A stretch of 64,000 bases of DNA, taken from contig NC_082701.1 in NCBI RefSeq assembly GCF_949987515.2, positions 34,179,755-34,243,754 of the forward strand. The letters run 5' to 3'. The stretch is from Delphinus delphis. Lineage: Eukaryota; Chordata; Mammalia; Artiodactyla; Delphinidae. Under the pieces are notes generated by a model. It saw nothing but the letters and a program-made list of their open reading frames with translations. It made no database searches and had not been told where the DNA came from. Position 1 is the stretch's first letter. The number at the start of each line of letters is the position of its first letter. The translations under genes were made by a program, and so were the position numbers. This document shows, one piece after another, positions 12,561 to 23,688 of the stretch.

Positions 12561-13990
12561 AGTGAGTCTTCAAGCTTTTAGTAGATGAAACCGCTTCTGC
12601 TTCTTGGATTGGGAAGGTAGAATTTTGAAATATACCTTTTTACCTCTTCTGAAAACACCTTAAAGGATCCCTTTGGTTACCCTAATTAAGGTAAGCACCA
12701 CTAACTGCTGAAAAAGTCTGTAGCAGGACTCCATATGGCCTGGCAAAAGGCCTCCCTAAACACTCCTCCATACTGAGTCTGGTTCATGGGAATAAGCTGG
12801 GTACATTTTCATAGTAGTCATGTAACCTGTTGGGAGGAACCCAACTATATTGAGACCCCAGTTTTTTTTTTCATTTGAAACACAGTGTCATTAGAACTTA
12901 CTGATGGAGTCAGAGTGTTGTGAATTCTGACTGGAAGTGACAGCTTAGCCTAATGTGGGTATAACTTTTGAGAAAAACATCTAGACCAGAGTCAGGGTGT
13001 AACACCCAGGTCTAGACTAGAGGCTCATAAGGAAAGGCTGGTTCTAACACAGCAAGGGGCTGAGACTAAAATCCCTAAGCTGACCCAGACATCAGACCAC
13101 AGTTGCCCTGATTTGGGAATAACTGAGATTGTGAATGCAAATGTTAATGTGTAGCTCAATCTTGGAATCACCTAGTAGATACACATCTACTAACATTTCT
13201 AGTAGATACCCATCAATAGGACCAGCTTTCAACAAAGGGCACTTTGAAGAGGCAGGAGCAATGGCAGTCGGGGGCTAATTGTACTCTCTAGGTTCCCTCC
13301 ACTTGGCATCTGAAGGGAAAACAGATGTCTTAGTAAACCACCTGTATTCCTAGATATTTCAATGGGGAAACTTCAAGAGGGAGAGAAGGATATTTCCTGC
13401 CAAGCTGGGCAATGACAGCAATATACTGGAAAAATAACAACAGGGAATAACATTTTTAAGGTTATTGTCTTGCTGGATACATAAACAATACCCAGTGAAT
13501 CATGTCACATTTATTCAGTGGGATATATATTAAAAAGATGAGGTAAAAAGGATAAGGCAGTTTTTTACATACAAATTTAGAAGGGAATTAGAAGTATGTA
13601 TCAAGGAAAGAAACACATCTATAAGAGGATTCCATTTGAAGAAAGTCTGATCTCATCCCCTGCATGAACATACACACATACATATGAATACACACACATT
13701 TGCTTATTGATAGACTACATGAATATATTCATTCTCAAAACTGTTTACCATGATTTCCTCTAAAGAATGGAAATTGAGTAGCAAATAGGAATTTTAATTT
13801 TTATTCTCTATATTTCTAAGCTCTTCACATTTCTGTATAATAGTATGTGTTAGTTTTATTATAAAAGCAACGGATAATTTTTAAATATATTTTTTAAAAT
13901 CTGAGAGTGGTCAGTAATGCTCAACTAGTATGAAAACTTAGTAATGGAAAGGATTCAGTATATTTAACAGAATGGAAGTCTTATTAAAAA
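12561..13990. other. No recognised feature
   Basis: Largely unassigned. A short CA-rich patch lies at 13670-13700. No frame over 70 codons is present outside the following SINE. Some AT-rich text after 13560 may be old LINE sequence but cannot be assigned. Confidence 0.45.
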
Positions 13991-14001
13991 TTATTTCCTC
14001 T

Positions 14002-14211
14002 AGGGCTTCCCTGGTGGTGCAGTGGTTGAGAGTCCGCCTGCCGATGCAGGGGACACGGGTTCGTGCCCCGGTCCGGGAGGATCCCACATGCCTTGGAGCG
14101 GCTGGGCCCGTGAGCCATGGCTGCTGGGCCTGCACGTCAGGAGCCTGTGCTCCGCAGCGGAAGAGGCCACAACAGTGAGAGGCCCACGTACCGCCAAAAA
14201 TAATAATAATA
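14002..14211 (+). mobile_element. CHR-type tRNA-derived SINE (cetacean form), plus strand
   Basis: It begins gggcttccctggtggtgcag. The tRNA-like head carries the pol III B box gggttcgtgcc. It then has the cetacean-typical ggctgggcccgtgagccatg segment and ends in aggcccacgtaccgcc plus an (AAT)n tail. A target duplication atttcctct is seen at 13993-14001 and 14212-14220. It is full length and little decayed, implying a relatively recent insertion by the L1 machinery. The overlapping frames on both strands are SINE artefacts. Confidence 0.95.
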
Positions 14212-14220
14212 ATTTCCTCT

Positions 14221-14836
14221 TAGTAGGAAAATGTACTCAGTTTAACAATTCTAGCAATGCCTATCATAATTTAGTAAGCATTTATTAATTTAATTTTAAA
14301 AATAAAGAATTTACAAATCCAAAAATTTTGAATTGCACATATGTCTAATATTGTTCAGAGGGAAACAAAACTTCATGGGATTTTTGAAAGGAAGGTTGAC
14401 AGTTGCTTCAAAGATCATTTCAGTTTATGGAAGAGCATATCAAAGTGAATTTGATAGATTTTCTTATTGATTAAGGCAGCCAACAAATAGATGCTTGAGA
14501 GGATAGACTTTTGAGGAAAAGGACTCATGATAGAAAATAAATAGTGATAGTAAATTAATAGTGGCATAAATTCTTATAAATCCTATGAAATCAGTACAGC
14601 AAAAGTCTTATCTAAATAGCTGAGGTACCTTGAGGTTTAAATAACATTATAAATTGCTAGATTGACCAAAATTCTGTGGTAATGAGAAGAATTTTAAATA
14701 AAATTGTGTTTATCTATTTGATTTCCTTTGAGTCAGAAGTTACAGTTATATTTCCCACTAAGAATCAATCTTTGGAGGAAGACAGCATTTACTCAAGACC
14801 TTTGGAGAAAATAGATGGTGGTATGAGATGCTGATA
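14221..14836. other. No recognised feature
   Basis: AT-rich unassigned sequence between a SINE and a hAT-like element. Confidence 0.45.
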
Positions 14837-15489
14837 CAGTAGATTCTCATTCATGATAGTTATATTCTATAAAGTTGCCATGAGCACTGGATTAATTAAT
14901 ACTGAACCACTTCTCCCATATTGAAATATAGGGTTAAGTTCTTTCAACTCTTTGGTCCCATTTCTTGAGAATTGATCAATACATAACTTGGTTTTGTGTG
15001 TGTGTCTGTGTCAAGACACCTTACTTAATATATATTGTGGATTCACAAACATTAAACTTCCAGTCAACAGCATCATGACTCATGTCTTATCTAATGTGTA
15101 TATTTTCTCCATAGGGCACATCAAAGCCTTCTTGGATTTAGAAACACTAGGAAGCACTTTGGCACTGTGCTTGGGGGCCATTTTAAACAGTAAAATCAAT
15201 AAAAAGCACAAAAAAAAAAAAAAAAAAAAAACCAGGAAACATGCTACTGAATAGAAAACAGAAAGGATACTTGCTAACACTATGAGACCTGAAACAAGAA
15301 GGTAGAGTTTTACCATGTTCAGCCTCAGCTTGGAATGAGCATGTTGGAAGACTTAAATTTTCTGCTGTGCTGGGAATATCCAAAAGTGATCACAAAAGCA
15401 CCATGGATATTGATTTGGAAGTTATAAATAATTGTTGGTAAGTGGGCAAATTTGCAAGAATCAAATCAGCAAATAATTAGGATGGACTG
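14837..15489. mobile_element. hAT-like nonautonomous DNA transposon with terminal inverted repeats
   Basis: The left end reads cagtagattctcattcatga. The right end, ataattaggatggactg, is its imperfect inverse, so about 650 bp is bounded by TIR-like ends. Internal phrases such as gaaacactaggaagcacttt and ggtaagtgggcaaatttgca match my memory of a hAT (Tip100-like) mammalian family, but the name is not certain. There is no transposase frame. A run of about 20 A near 15210-15230 lies inside and is probably a late expansion. No clear 8-bp target duplication was found. Confidence 0.55.
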
Positions 15490-16171
15490 TATCTTCCAAC
15501 AAAGATCCATGGTTAAAATCCAGATAACAACTTGAAGTCCAAGTTGTCATGCTTTAATCTGTAAGCTTTAGGTATGCATTTTCCTATTTTCTTTCCTCTT
15601 TCTTTGGAATCAAATTAACTTTCATTTTATTATCCATAAAGCCCCTATTCTTTGTGTTGATTTTTGCCTCCTTAGTCATTTCAGCTATAAGTAAAACACC
15701 TGGCTAGATTTTAATTATGTGTTGATAAAAGACTGAAATTAACCATCATTTGGGTTTGTATACATTTTCCTTTGGGACCCTTATAGCTTCTTTCCCTTTG
15801 TGCCACTTGTTATGGATCTTGGTTTCCTAAATAACTTGACAATTAAAATAATTTTTAGATTGCGTATACTACAATGGATCAGACAGCAAGAAATCTAAAA
15901 TTTAGAAATCTAAAATTTTCATACCTGGTTAGAGAGGTTCCTATCTCTACCAAGAACAGGGTCCTGCTGTGGGAGGTCGCTTTTGTAACTGAACCTTCAC
16001 AGACATAGAACTTGAAAAAGGACTAGGGAATAGAAGGTGCCTATTTGGAGGCTGCTAACTTCCACAGACCTCACAAGTCAGATATGCTGGTTAAATTCAA
16101 CTTAAATCTCTTTTGATTTAGACTTACCTAATGCTCTCTTTATTATAAATTTCATTCAAAACTATTTGATA

Positions 16172-16174
<3 letters not shown>
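15490..16174. other. No recognised feature
   Basis: Unassigned sequence. A small local duplication, aaatctaaaatttagaaatc followed by taaaattttc, lies near 15890-15920. Confidence 0.45.

Positions 16175-16220
<46 letters not shown>
16175..16220. repeat. (AT)n microsatellite
   Basis: An uninterrupted AT dinucleotide run of about 23 units. Such pure runs are usually length-polymorphic. Confidence 0.97.
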
Positions 16221-16222
<2 letters not shown>

Positions 16223-17533
16223 AAAATACATCATTAGTTGACTTTAGATGACTGTCATTCGATTATGGTACAAAAGTCAACTGGTTATATTACCTGCAAA
16301 CTAGCAATGGATTTGTCAATTTAGTGGATGGAATATCTGCCTTTAGGATAGTCCCTGATATCACTTGGGTTACTTTTAAATCCATGTTTGCCTTTGCTGA
16401 AGAAGATATAATTAGATTCTTAATTCAAAACAGAAAACAAACAAACCAACCTGAGCCTTGATTTGAAGACTGAAACTCCAGCCTTTTAAGGGGAATTCTG
16501 GATCACTTTCTTTTATCCTCAAGCTTCTTTACTTCATGCTTTATAAATAGCCCAGAGAGTAGGGGACTCCAATGGGTTATGATTCAAAGAATGTGTGAGG
16601 AATAAGACAATACCACCAAGACTATAGAACTCCTCACTAGAGAGGGTCATGAAATTGATCAGGTGTCAGTTTAGAACAGAAACTCTTTGGATATAATTTG
16701 TCCTCTCACTGGGGAACATATGCTATTTTGAAGGAAGAATGTTATGCTTATACCTCTCCAGGGTCTTTAATATTATAAAAATTACCCAAGAAGCAAATAG
16801 TAAAGAAATTATATAATATAGCTAATAACCCCATTTCTGGTCTGGGTTTTTTCAGATTAGGGCTTGGATATTTCCTCTTGACTTAGAGCATTCTTGGCTC
16901 CTGGTTGAGAATTACACTGCATATAAACTCTGATCATAATCCTTCTCTTAGTATTCATTTGCTATGTTCAGCTCTCTGATCTCCATGGTCTTAAATGCTG
17001 AAGCATAGCTGTTGTCCCCTAGCCACTGTCCCACCAAATGATCCAACAAATGAGTACAGGAAAACCTGATACTTTTTAGAAGTTAAAATGGCCATCCACT
17101 AAAACTTCATGTGCAATCATGACAACTCACACAGTGGTGAAATTAGGATTGCCTTTGTTCCCATATTTAATGATATATCCATCAGGATAGCCTGAAGAGT
17201 AACCACAAGGGGGATCTGAGAACTGAAACCATTTACAACGGCAGAGCTAACTTACTATCCCAGGAAATTCCTGCCCAGGAAGACGAAGTTGAAAATAACT
17301 TTTTGTTGTTTCAAGAGCTTACTGCAAATCCATTTGTCCAAACAATAGACTAATCAACCAGCTCTCATGAGCGTAAATACCCCCTCTTCAGTACAATAGA
17401 TAGTTCAACCAGGCTCGTCAAACCCAAGGCCTCCTCTTTGTGTCCACCTGTCCTGTGCTATGTCACAGATTTGCTCTATCCCTATCATTCCCCACACTGA
17501 AAGACACACCTTAAAACAGACTGTCCCCCCACC
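16221..17533. other. No recognised feature; possible old LTR text at its end
   Basis: No coding frame. The C/T-rich stretch 17340-17500, together with cttataaatgccttgccttc near 17705 beyond the SINE, could be a decayed LTR promoter region split by the SINE. Nothing firm supports it. Confidence 0.35.
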
Positions 17534-17668
17534 AGGACTTCTCTGGCGGTCCAGTGGTTAAGACTCCACCCTTCCACTGCAGAGGGCATGAGTTCGACCC
17601 CTGGTCCCTGGTTGGGGAACAAAGATCCCACATGCCACATGGCCAAAAAACAAAACAAAACCAAAACC
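17534..17668 (+). mobile_element. Short tRNA-derived SINE (older CHR/Bov-tA-like form)
   Basis: The head is aggacttctctggcggtcca, followed by a B-box-like gagttcgacccc, acaaagatcccacatgccac and an A/C-rich tail (ccaaaaaacaaaacaaaacc). It is the short form of the artiodactyl tRNA-Glu-related SINEs. aaaacagact occurs at about 17513-17522 and 17684-17693, but about 11 extra C-rich bases separate the left copy from the usual SINE start. The duplication is therefore tentative. Confidence 0.85.
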
Positions 17669-17693
17669 AGATAAACAAACAAGAAAACAGACT

Positions 17694-18196
17694 CCTTTCC
17701 AAGTCTTATAAATGCCTTGCCTTCCCCCTCCCCACTCCCCGGCTAAGACAGGACTAAGACTCTACTTGCTTCCTTTAGTGAAGGTAAGCAAAAATTCCAG
17801 TTCTGCTTAATCATCAGAGTTTACTTTGTTGGTATTTTTGGAGTGTTGGCAGCTTGCAAATGAGAAACTGATACACACGGAGAAACTTACTTACCAAATA
17901 CCACATAGCTAGTAAGGGTTACTTCAGAAGCTGTAAAATGGTAGATGCAGGCAGTAGATTAATTTTGTTTGGTTTCATTCATTTAAAAAGTTGGATTTAG
18001 TAGCTAACACTTAGAAACTTGAAGATATCATATAAAATCGGAATTTCTCTTTTTTCAAATATTGAATTTGGTAAGCTGTGCCTGCTTTTTTCTGCATGGT
18101 AATAATTATTAGGTCCTTCAGATGTAATGCACCCTTGTTGGTTCACCACAGTCCCTGCCATTTCCTATTGTTTATTTCTGGCCAACTGGTTTACTT
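17694..18196. other. No recognised feature
   Basis: Unassigned sequence; nothing coding. Confidence 0.4.
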
Positions 18197-18350
18197 CAGG
18201 GGTCAAATAGCAATGTTTTTGGTTTCAAGGACCATATGGTCACTGTCTTACTTTCTCAACTCCGTTGTTGTAGCAGGAAAATAGCAAAAGACAATGCATA
18301 GATGAATGAGTGTGGCTGTGTTCCAATAAAACTTTATTTATGAAAACAGT
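18197..18350. mobile_element. hAT-Charlie-like nonautonomous element relic
   Basis: It starts caggggtcaaatagcaatg, then aaggaccatatggtcactgt, ctcaactccgttgttgtagc and gtgttccaataaaactttat. It is the same family as the copy at 33126, and a segment near its start looks deleted. I recognise the family as a common mammalian hAT-derived repeat but do not assign a name. Confidence 0.65.
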
Positions 18351-18513
18351 CCTGAAGGCATCATTGTGATCTCTGAGTTGTGTAATATGCCTAGCCACAG
18401 TTGGCATTTGAATTTGGAACCACTGTTATGAAGGAACCTGGTCTGGCTTCGAGGAAGTGCCCATGGATTCCAAGGAAAAAGAAGCTGCAAGGTAAAACTA
18501 AAAATGTATCAGA

Positions 18514-18650
18514 GGGCTTCCCTGGTGGTGCAGTGGTTGAGAGTCTGCCTGCCAATGCAAGGGACACGGGTTCGTGCCCCGGTCCGGGAAGATCCCACAT
18601 GCCGCAGAGCGGCAACGGGAGAGACCACAACAGTAAGAGGCCCGTACACT

Positions 18651-18681
<31 letters not shown>
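18514..18681 (+). mobile_element. CHR-type SINE with internal deletion, plus strand
   Basis: It starts gggcttccctggtggtgcag and has the B box gggttcgtgcc. It jumps from gccgcagagcggc directly to aacgggagagacc, skipping about 53 bp present in the other long copies. It ends in a run of about 28 A. The target duplication gtatcaga is at 18506-18513 and 18682-18689. The long pure A tail suggests a young insertion. Confidence 0.95.
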
Positions 18682-18684
<3 letters not shown>

Positions 18685-18689
18685 TCAGA

Positions 18690-19173
18690 AAGGTTAAAAA
18701 CAAATTTATTTTTGGACTTCCCTCTCCTAAAAAATAACCCAAGACAGGAAATCTATTGTCCTGACGGCTGGAGAGAAAAGTGAGTATAAGAGGTCAAAGT
18801 GGGTGAGCCTGGCTTTATGTGTTGCTGACATGGAAAACCAGCAGTTTACGGAATATTCAAGTTGCATTTCTAAGTGTTGTATACATATGCACAGCTGGTT
18901 GCTTCTAAGTATGCATGAGAAAATATAGAATTGTTTAAAATTAATGTTAAATTTGTATGTAGATAGAAAAATAGATTGCTTTAGATAGCAAACTTTCTTG
19001 GCACATATAAATTATGTTTAGATTTGTGAAACTTCAGTTTTTGATGACTTTTTTTTTTTTTGCAACAACTCTTCTAGCAACAAATTTAGGACCCAGAGCA
19101 ATATGAAGTATTATCTGAAAATACCATATCTTGAAACTTTGTTTAAATATCGAACTTATTGCAATCATCATAA

Positions 19174-19176
<3 letters not shown>
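18690..19176. other. No recognised feature
   Basis: AT-rich unassigned sequence with a T11 run near 19050. Confidence 0.4.

Positions 19177-19213
<37 letters not shown>
19177..19213. repeat. (AT)n microsatellite
   Basis: A pure AT dinucleotide run of about 18 units. Confidence 0.96.
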
Positions 19214-19217
<4 letters not shown>

Positions 19218-19319
19218 CTCTGATCCTGTAAAACATTATAAAATTCTGTGAAATTTGCCTAAGTAAAATAGAAATCTAGATAGTGAACATCAAGATATAA
19301 ATTTTTAAAAATTTGTTAA

Positions 19320-20040
19320 TTAACACTTCACTAATTCACTCTTGAAAATTCTGAGAACAGCTGGGATGAAATCATATTTGGCTATGTACGAAGGCGACTT
19401 GGCAGGAAATGCTTGTGTATTTACAAGTCTATGTACAATCCTCTTTACTTGCATTGGCAATTTTGTCAGTCTTCTTAAATAAGAGGCACATTTTTTTGCT
19501 ATTTCAATTTCTTCACCAATTTCCCTTGTAGGCTCTTCAAAAGTAGTTTCTATTTCCATCATTCTATTGAAACGCTTCTCAAGAAGGCCATTTTCTAAAT
19601 TTCTTATTTACACATCTGTTAACCTTTTTTTTCATTTTTCATTTTCCAAGACCTCTCTGCTGGGTACTTTAAGTTTTTATCACCTTAACCTTTTACAACC
19701 AGAATGTTGCTGTTATTCTTTTATCATTTCAATGTCTCCTTCTGTTGACTCTATTGTTCCTCCTATAATCTAGCGAGTAAAGTATTCTTCTAGTGTCTAT
19801 CTTTGGCTGCTGGTCTTGGATCTTTCTTGTTCTTGTCCTTGGAAATATCAAAGACTTCAAACCCTGTATGCCGACAGTACTAACCTCTTGCATAGACTAC
19901 ATTCCTTTACTTTTGCTTCCTGGAAACTTCCATTGTTGCTGCTATGGAGAACATTTTTGTTAAAGTCCCTCCATTGTGTCTGATACCAGCCATATGACAT
20001 TTTCTTTCTTCTTTCTTTATGAGAATGGCAGATATTGAAA
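19320..20040 (-). pseudogene. Unassigned minus-strand coding-like relic (possible pseudogene)
   Basis: The minus-strand frame 19320-19562 (80 codons) has a mixed, protein-like composition: acidic start (MMEIETTFEEPTREIGEEIE), then a Lys/Arg-rich helix-like part and hydrophobic residues. A second frame at 19857-20048 on the same strand (63 codons) has two Cys in a CSLC pattern. Stops and frame changes separate them. I recognise no family, and no poly(A) or target duplication was found, so a processed pseudogene is not shown. Chance frames in AT-rich DNA remain possible. Confidence 0.25.
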
Positions 20041-20048
20041 TTATCCAC

Positions 20049-20540
20049 TGTTCCTAAACAAAATGGTAAAAAAAAAATGATACAGCCCTTTTTTACTGCA
20101 TGATGTTTTCTCTGTTTGCACTACAGAAGGTAAATATAATTTATAGTTACCTGTTTGAAATTATTTTGTGTAGAGATCTTACTCTTCATGTATTTGTTTA
20201 CCTAGGGTCTAATAGGACTAGGCTTTATCTAAAGATGTTTTGTTTTTTTTTTTAACCACTGAAAAGATTATAAAGATGTTTATCACAGCCTTTGGGGCTG
20301 ATGACCTAGAAATTCCTGCAGAGCATCAGATGCTGACTGCAGGAGTGTTCCTTTGTTAATCCGCTTGTTTGGGACTCAGGTAGTTAAGAACTGTAGATGA
20401 TTTCAACTTCAGTCAGAGGGTGATGTGAAATACAGCTTTTACATCGTATTTAATAGAGAATGTTATAGTTTTTTTTTTTTAACCTTGCATTTAATAAGGA
20501 ATAAAAAGACATGTCAATTTAAAAGATTAAAATCTGAAAA
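20049..20540. other. No recognised feature
   Basis: Unassigned sequence before a minus-strand LTR. Confidence 0.4.
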
Positions 20541-21480
20541 TGTTACTGAGTCCAAGCTTGTACTCCTCACCACAATAAATGGAGAGAGAAGTTGCTGGGG
20601 CAAGAAATAGTGACTTTATGGGCTTCCCTGGTGGCGCAGTGGTTGAGAGTCCGCCGGCCAATGCAGGGGACACAGGTTCGTGCTCCGGTCCGGGAAGATC
20701 CCACATGCCGCGGAGCAGCTGGGCCCATGAGCCATGGCCGCTGAGCCTGAGCGTCCGGAGCCTGTGCTCCGCAACGGGAGAGGCCACAGCAGTGAGAGGC
20801 CCGAGTACTGCAAAAAAAAAAAAAAAAATAGTGACTTTATTCAGAAAGCCAGCAGACCTAGAAGTTGGTGTCTTAAAGAAACATCTTACCTCAGTTAGAA
20901 TTCAGGCTTCTTTTACATTTAAAGGGGTAGGGGTCTGGCTGGTTGTTGCAGACTTCTTGGTTCTTCCAAGACCCCAGTGGGGATGTGATAATCCTTTGTT
21001 CTTGCAGCTGTCCATGTAGGTCTGGTCACTATGTTCCTGTAAACCTTTAATAAGACAAATGCTATTTTCTGTTCTGCAGCTTTTTATCTCTATGTGAATG
21101 AAAAAATGTTATGGCTTTAAAGGTCAAGACTGGGAGGCAGAACCTTGAGAAAGGGCTACTATGTATATTTCGGGCTATAGGCAACATTCCTTTACAAAGG
21201 TGCAGAGCCAGCATGACTAAGCACAGGCAACAGAGCACAAAAGGAAAGATCCAATATGGAGTTGGGTTTGTTCTTCTTGTTACATTACTATGAGGCATAA
21301 ACCTTATCTCCTCCCTGTAATTAGGTCAATTACTCCTACTAATATAGTAAGTCCAATATTTTAGTGCTAATATACTGAGCCCCTAATGACCGGATGGCAG
21401 GTATAATGTTAGGTCTAGTGAAATCCTTACTTTGGTCCTAGTAGAATGTTACTCCAGGAGCCATGGCTGCTAATGAACCT
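20541..21480 (-). mobile_element. ERV LTR (class-I-like), minus strand, split by a SINE
   Basis: On the minus strand the sequence has the plan of an LTR. A polyadenylation signal AATAAAG (plus strand ctttatt at 20836-20842) is followed by R/U5 text, and it ends with aagcttggactcagtaaca at 20541. Upstream of the signal lies a U3-like region rich in short motifs. A CHR SINE (20620-20825) sits just after the signal. The 5' (U3) edge near 21480 is a guess. No primer-binding site or gag follows, so it is probably a solo LTR. Confidence 0.6.
20620..20825 (+). mobile_element. CHR-type SINE inside an LTR, plus strand
   Basis: A full-length copy: gggcttccctggtggcgcag head, B-box-like caggttcgtgctccg, ctgggcccatgagccatggc segment, poly(A) tail. 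The perfect 15-bp target duplication aaatagtgactttat is at 20605-20619 and 20826-20840. The 146-codon plus-strand frame over it is an artefact of SINE plus LTR sequence. Confidence 0.96.
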
Positions 21481-21490
21481 ATAGTAGTGA

Positions 21491-21996
21491 TGACAAATTT
21501 AAGATTATTTAAAAATCAAAATGGAGTAACTATGGTTCAGGCATCCAAAATGGAGCCAGGTGGCCATTGTAGATAGGGTTTCAGACATGTTCCTACATTA
21601 CTGAGAACTTGAATTTTCTCTGAACTGTGTCAAACTCAAGGATACCACCAGCACTTTTTCAAAACAGTATCTGCTAGTAGCTGCTAGCTGCAACCTTGTA
21701 GTTTCAAAGTCCCCCCACCCTTGCAACTGTGTATTATTTCTGATCCCAACCAAACCTTGCTTAACAAGCACCCTTACTTCTTGCCAGCTCCAATCCTAAT
21801 TCTCGACAATTTATGTAACCTTGTGGGGTTTTGCCTTATAAATCTCCCTCATTTTGTAGTCCAGTGGAACACAGTTTAAGCGTTTTCTTTGGATTCGTGC
21901 TTCCCAGGCTGTAATCCTAACAAACCCCAAATACACACTTTTTTTTTTTTTTTTTTGCCTCAACCAGGTCTCTGTTCTTGGAATTCTTGGTTAACA
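21491..21996 (+). mobile_element. ERV LTR candidate, plus strand
   Basis: It begins tgacaaatttaagattattt and ends gaattcttggttaaca, in keeping with TG...CA LTR ends. It contains caaaatggag and ccaaaatggagcc, typical of class I ERV U3 regions, and a TATA-like cttataaatctccc near 21835. U5-like cgtgcttcccaggctgtaat follows, then a T19 run. No target duplication is convincing and no internal sequence follows, so it is likely a solo LTR. Confidence 0.6.
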
Positions 21997-22127
21997 GATG
22001 CATTGCCAATATAACAGTCTCATCGTATCTAAAAGCCAACTCACCCGATTTTTTCCAAAATCCTATCTCTGTATCACCTCCCCATAACTATAACACCACT
22101 ATTCTGTTTTTCCAAACAAAGAGGAGA

Positions 22128-22375
22128 ATAATAGTAACAATGAGCACTTAATAAATGCATGCTCTTTCCTTGGCACTGTTCTAAGTACTTACTTCTGATC
22201 ATAACCCTTTGAGGTGGGGACTATTTTCATTCCTACTTAACAAATGACATACAAATTGAAGTGATATGCCCCAAATAAAATGGGTATTAAATGATGGAGC
22301 TGAGATATGAACCCAGCCAGTCTTACTCCAGACCCATGCATGCTATTAACCATTCTATTATATAACCTCTCAAAA
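22128..22375 (-). mobile_element. MIR SINE, minus strand
   Basis: Read on the minus strand it follows the MIR core. Plus-strand landmarks are acttaataaatgcatgctct, ttggcactgttctaagtact, aaccctttgaggtggggact and tatgaacccagccagtctta. It is an ancient tRNA-derived SINE common to all mammals. Confidence 0.85.
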
Positions 22376-22424
22376 CTTGAGGTTACCTTGGAAGACCACT
22401 TAGTGAGTTAGAAAGGTCATGTGG

Positions 22425-22660
22425 ATACTATCTAGATCAACTTGAGTTAAACTCTCTCTCCATCACTTTTGTGCTGTGTGACTTCAGGAAATGTAGTTAA
22501 CCTTCCTAAAGTTCAGGTTCATTATCTGTTAACTGCAACTAATTATTCCAGCTTTTTGGGTATCTTTAAAATCAGAATTAAATCAGATAATATTTTTAAA
22601 GTACTTTAAACAAGAGTCTTGGAACATAAACTACTTAATTAGTTGCCAAGTTCTGTTGAA
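22425..22660 (+). mobile_element. MIR SINE, plus strand
   Basis: Landmarks are tgtgctgtgtgacttcagga, ttaaccttcctaaagttcag, gttcattatctgttaactgc, agtactttaaacaagagtct and aagttctgttgaatatt. It lies inverted relative to the neighbouring MIR at 22128. Confidence 0.8.
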
Positions 22661-22699
22661 TATTTAAGTCTTTAAATTCTCTTTCATATTCACTTATTC

Positions 22700-22985
22700 C
22701 TTTCAACAACTATCCTCATCACAAATGAAATAAAGTCTATCTTTAATTGTTCTTCATTCTGGACAATACAGACTCCATATTCTGGCCTTCAATTTTTCTC
22801 ATCATCTGGTCCTCAATTATTGCACCACCCTAGAGTTCCCCAAGTGAATCCACTATTCCATTTGGACTGGTCTTTCCACCACTAAGTGTGCTTTTGTTAT
22901 TTCCACCTCAAAGCCTAGTTCACATTGTGGCCCCTGTTTCCTGCATCCTGGAAACCGTAGTGTATACAAGACATTAGGGAGAAAG
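22700..22985 (+). mobile_element. L2 LINE fragment, plus strand
   Basis: It follows L2 ORF2 3' text: aaatgaaataaagtctatct, ctccatattctggccttcaa, ctcatcatctggtcctcaat, and tttccacctcaaagcctagt near 22897. It is diverged without open frames. Confidence 0.65.
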
Positions 22986-23688
22986 AAGAGTGTTTTTCTC
23001 CTAATTTTTAGTTATAAATCTTTTTGTTGGGGACTTGGAAGTTCTTACTATGGTTTCAGATTTTAGAAGAAAAGCCACTGAGAAACTAAATCAAACAAGG
23101 TGTTAATTAGGTTTTAATATCTAGTAAACAAGTTGGTTCTATTTCTCACATCAGAATCTACAGATCTTCTTCAGCTTAAAGCCATTTTAAGACACAAAAC
23201 TGTAATAGAAGGGAAGAGAATGGCAGAGTAGAACACCAGACAGTATTCTTTCATACCTCAGTCTTTATTTTAAGGTAAACACACAGAAAAATAATGGCGT
23301 GGATTATGCAAGGAAATGAAATAATGCAACTGCATATAAAAATATATTCCCACAATTCAAATTTTCACAAGTTGCGATTAGCCTTCTTCCCAATTAAATA
23401 AATGCTCCTGATTTGTTGTGGTATGAATGGTGAGAGGGTGGGGGGAGCTGATAGCCATGTCCTGGTAGAGGGGACATAAAGCAGTGGTTCATGGAAATAT
23501 TAGATCTGTTCAAAATATTAAGGCAAATTCAGACATTAAGACAAAACAGCGCAAAACAAATGAACACACAAACAAAAAACCACAGCTGGGTCTGTGTAGG
23601 TGTAGCTTGCTTCAGAAATATTCACAAATTGTGCAAATTTGGGAATAACTAAATTTTAATCAATCTAATCACCATATTTTGAATTTTC
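22986..23688. other. No recognised feature
   Basis: Unassigned sequence. A CAAA-rich patch lies at 23540-23582. Nothing coding. Confidence 0.4.

Noticed and set aside
14002..14100. tRNA-like head with a pol III B box
   Set aside because: Part of a SINE, not a tRNA gene: no foldable cloverleaf or anticodon arm and the element has a SINE body and target duplication. The same holds for the other SINE heads.
16175..16220. (AT)n run as a possible origin or attachment region
   Set aside because: A plain microsatellite; such runs are common in mammalian DNA and nothing else marks an origin.
20579..21019. 146-codon plus-strand frame
   Set aside because: Runs across a CHR SINE and an antisense LTR; SINE text opens similar frames at 14022 and 18401.
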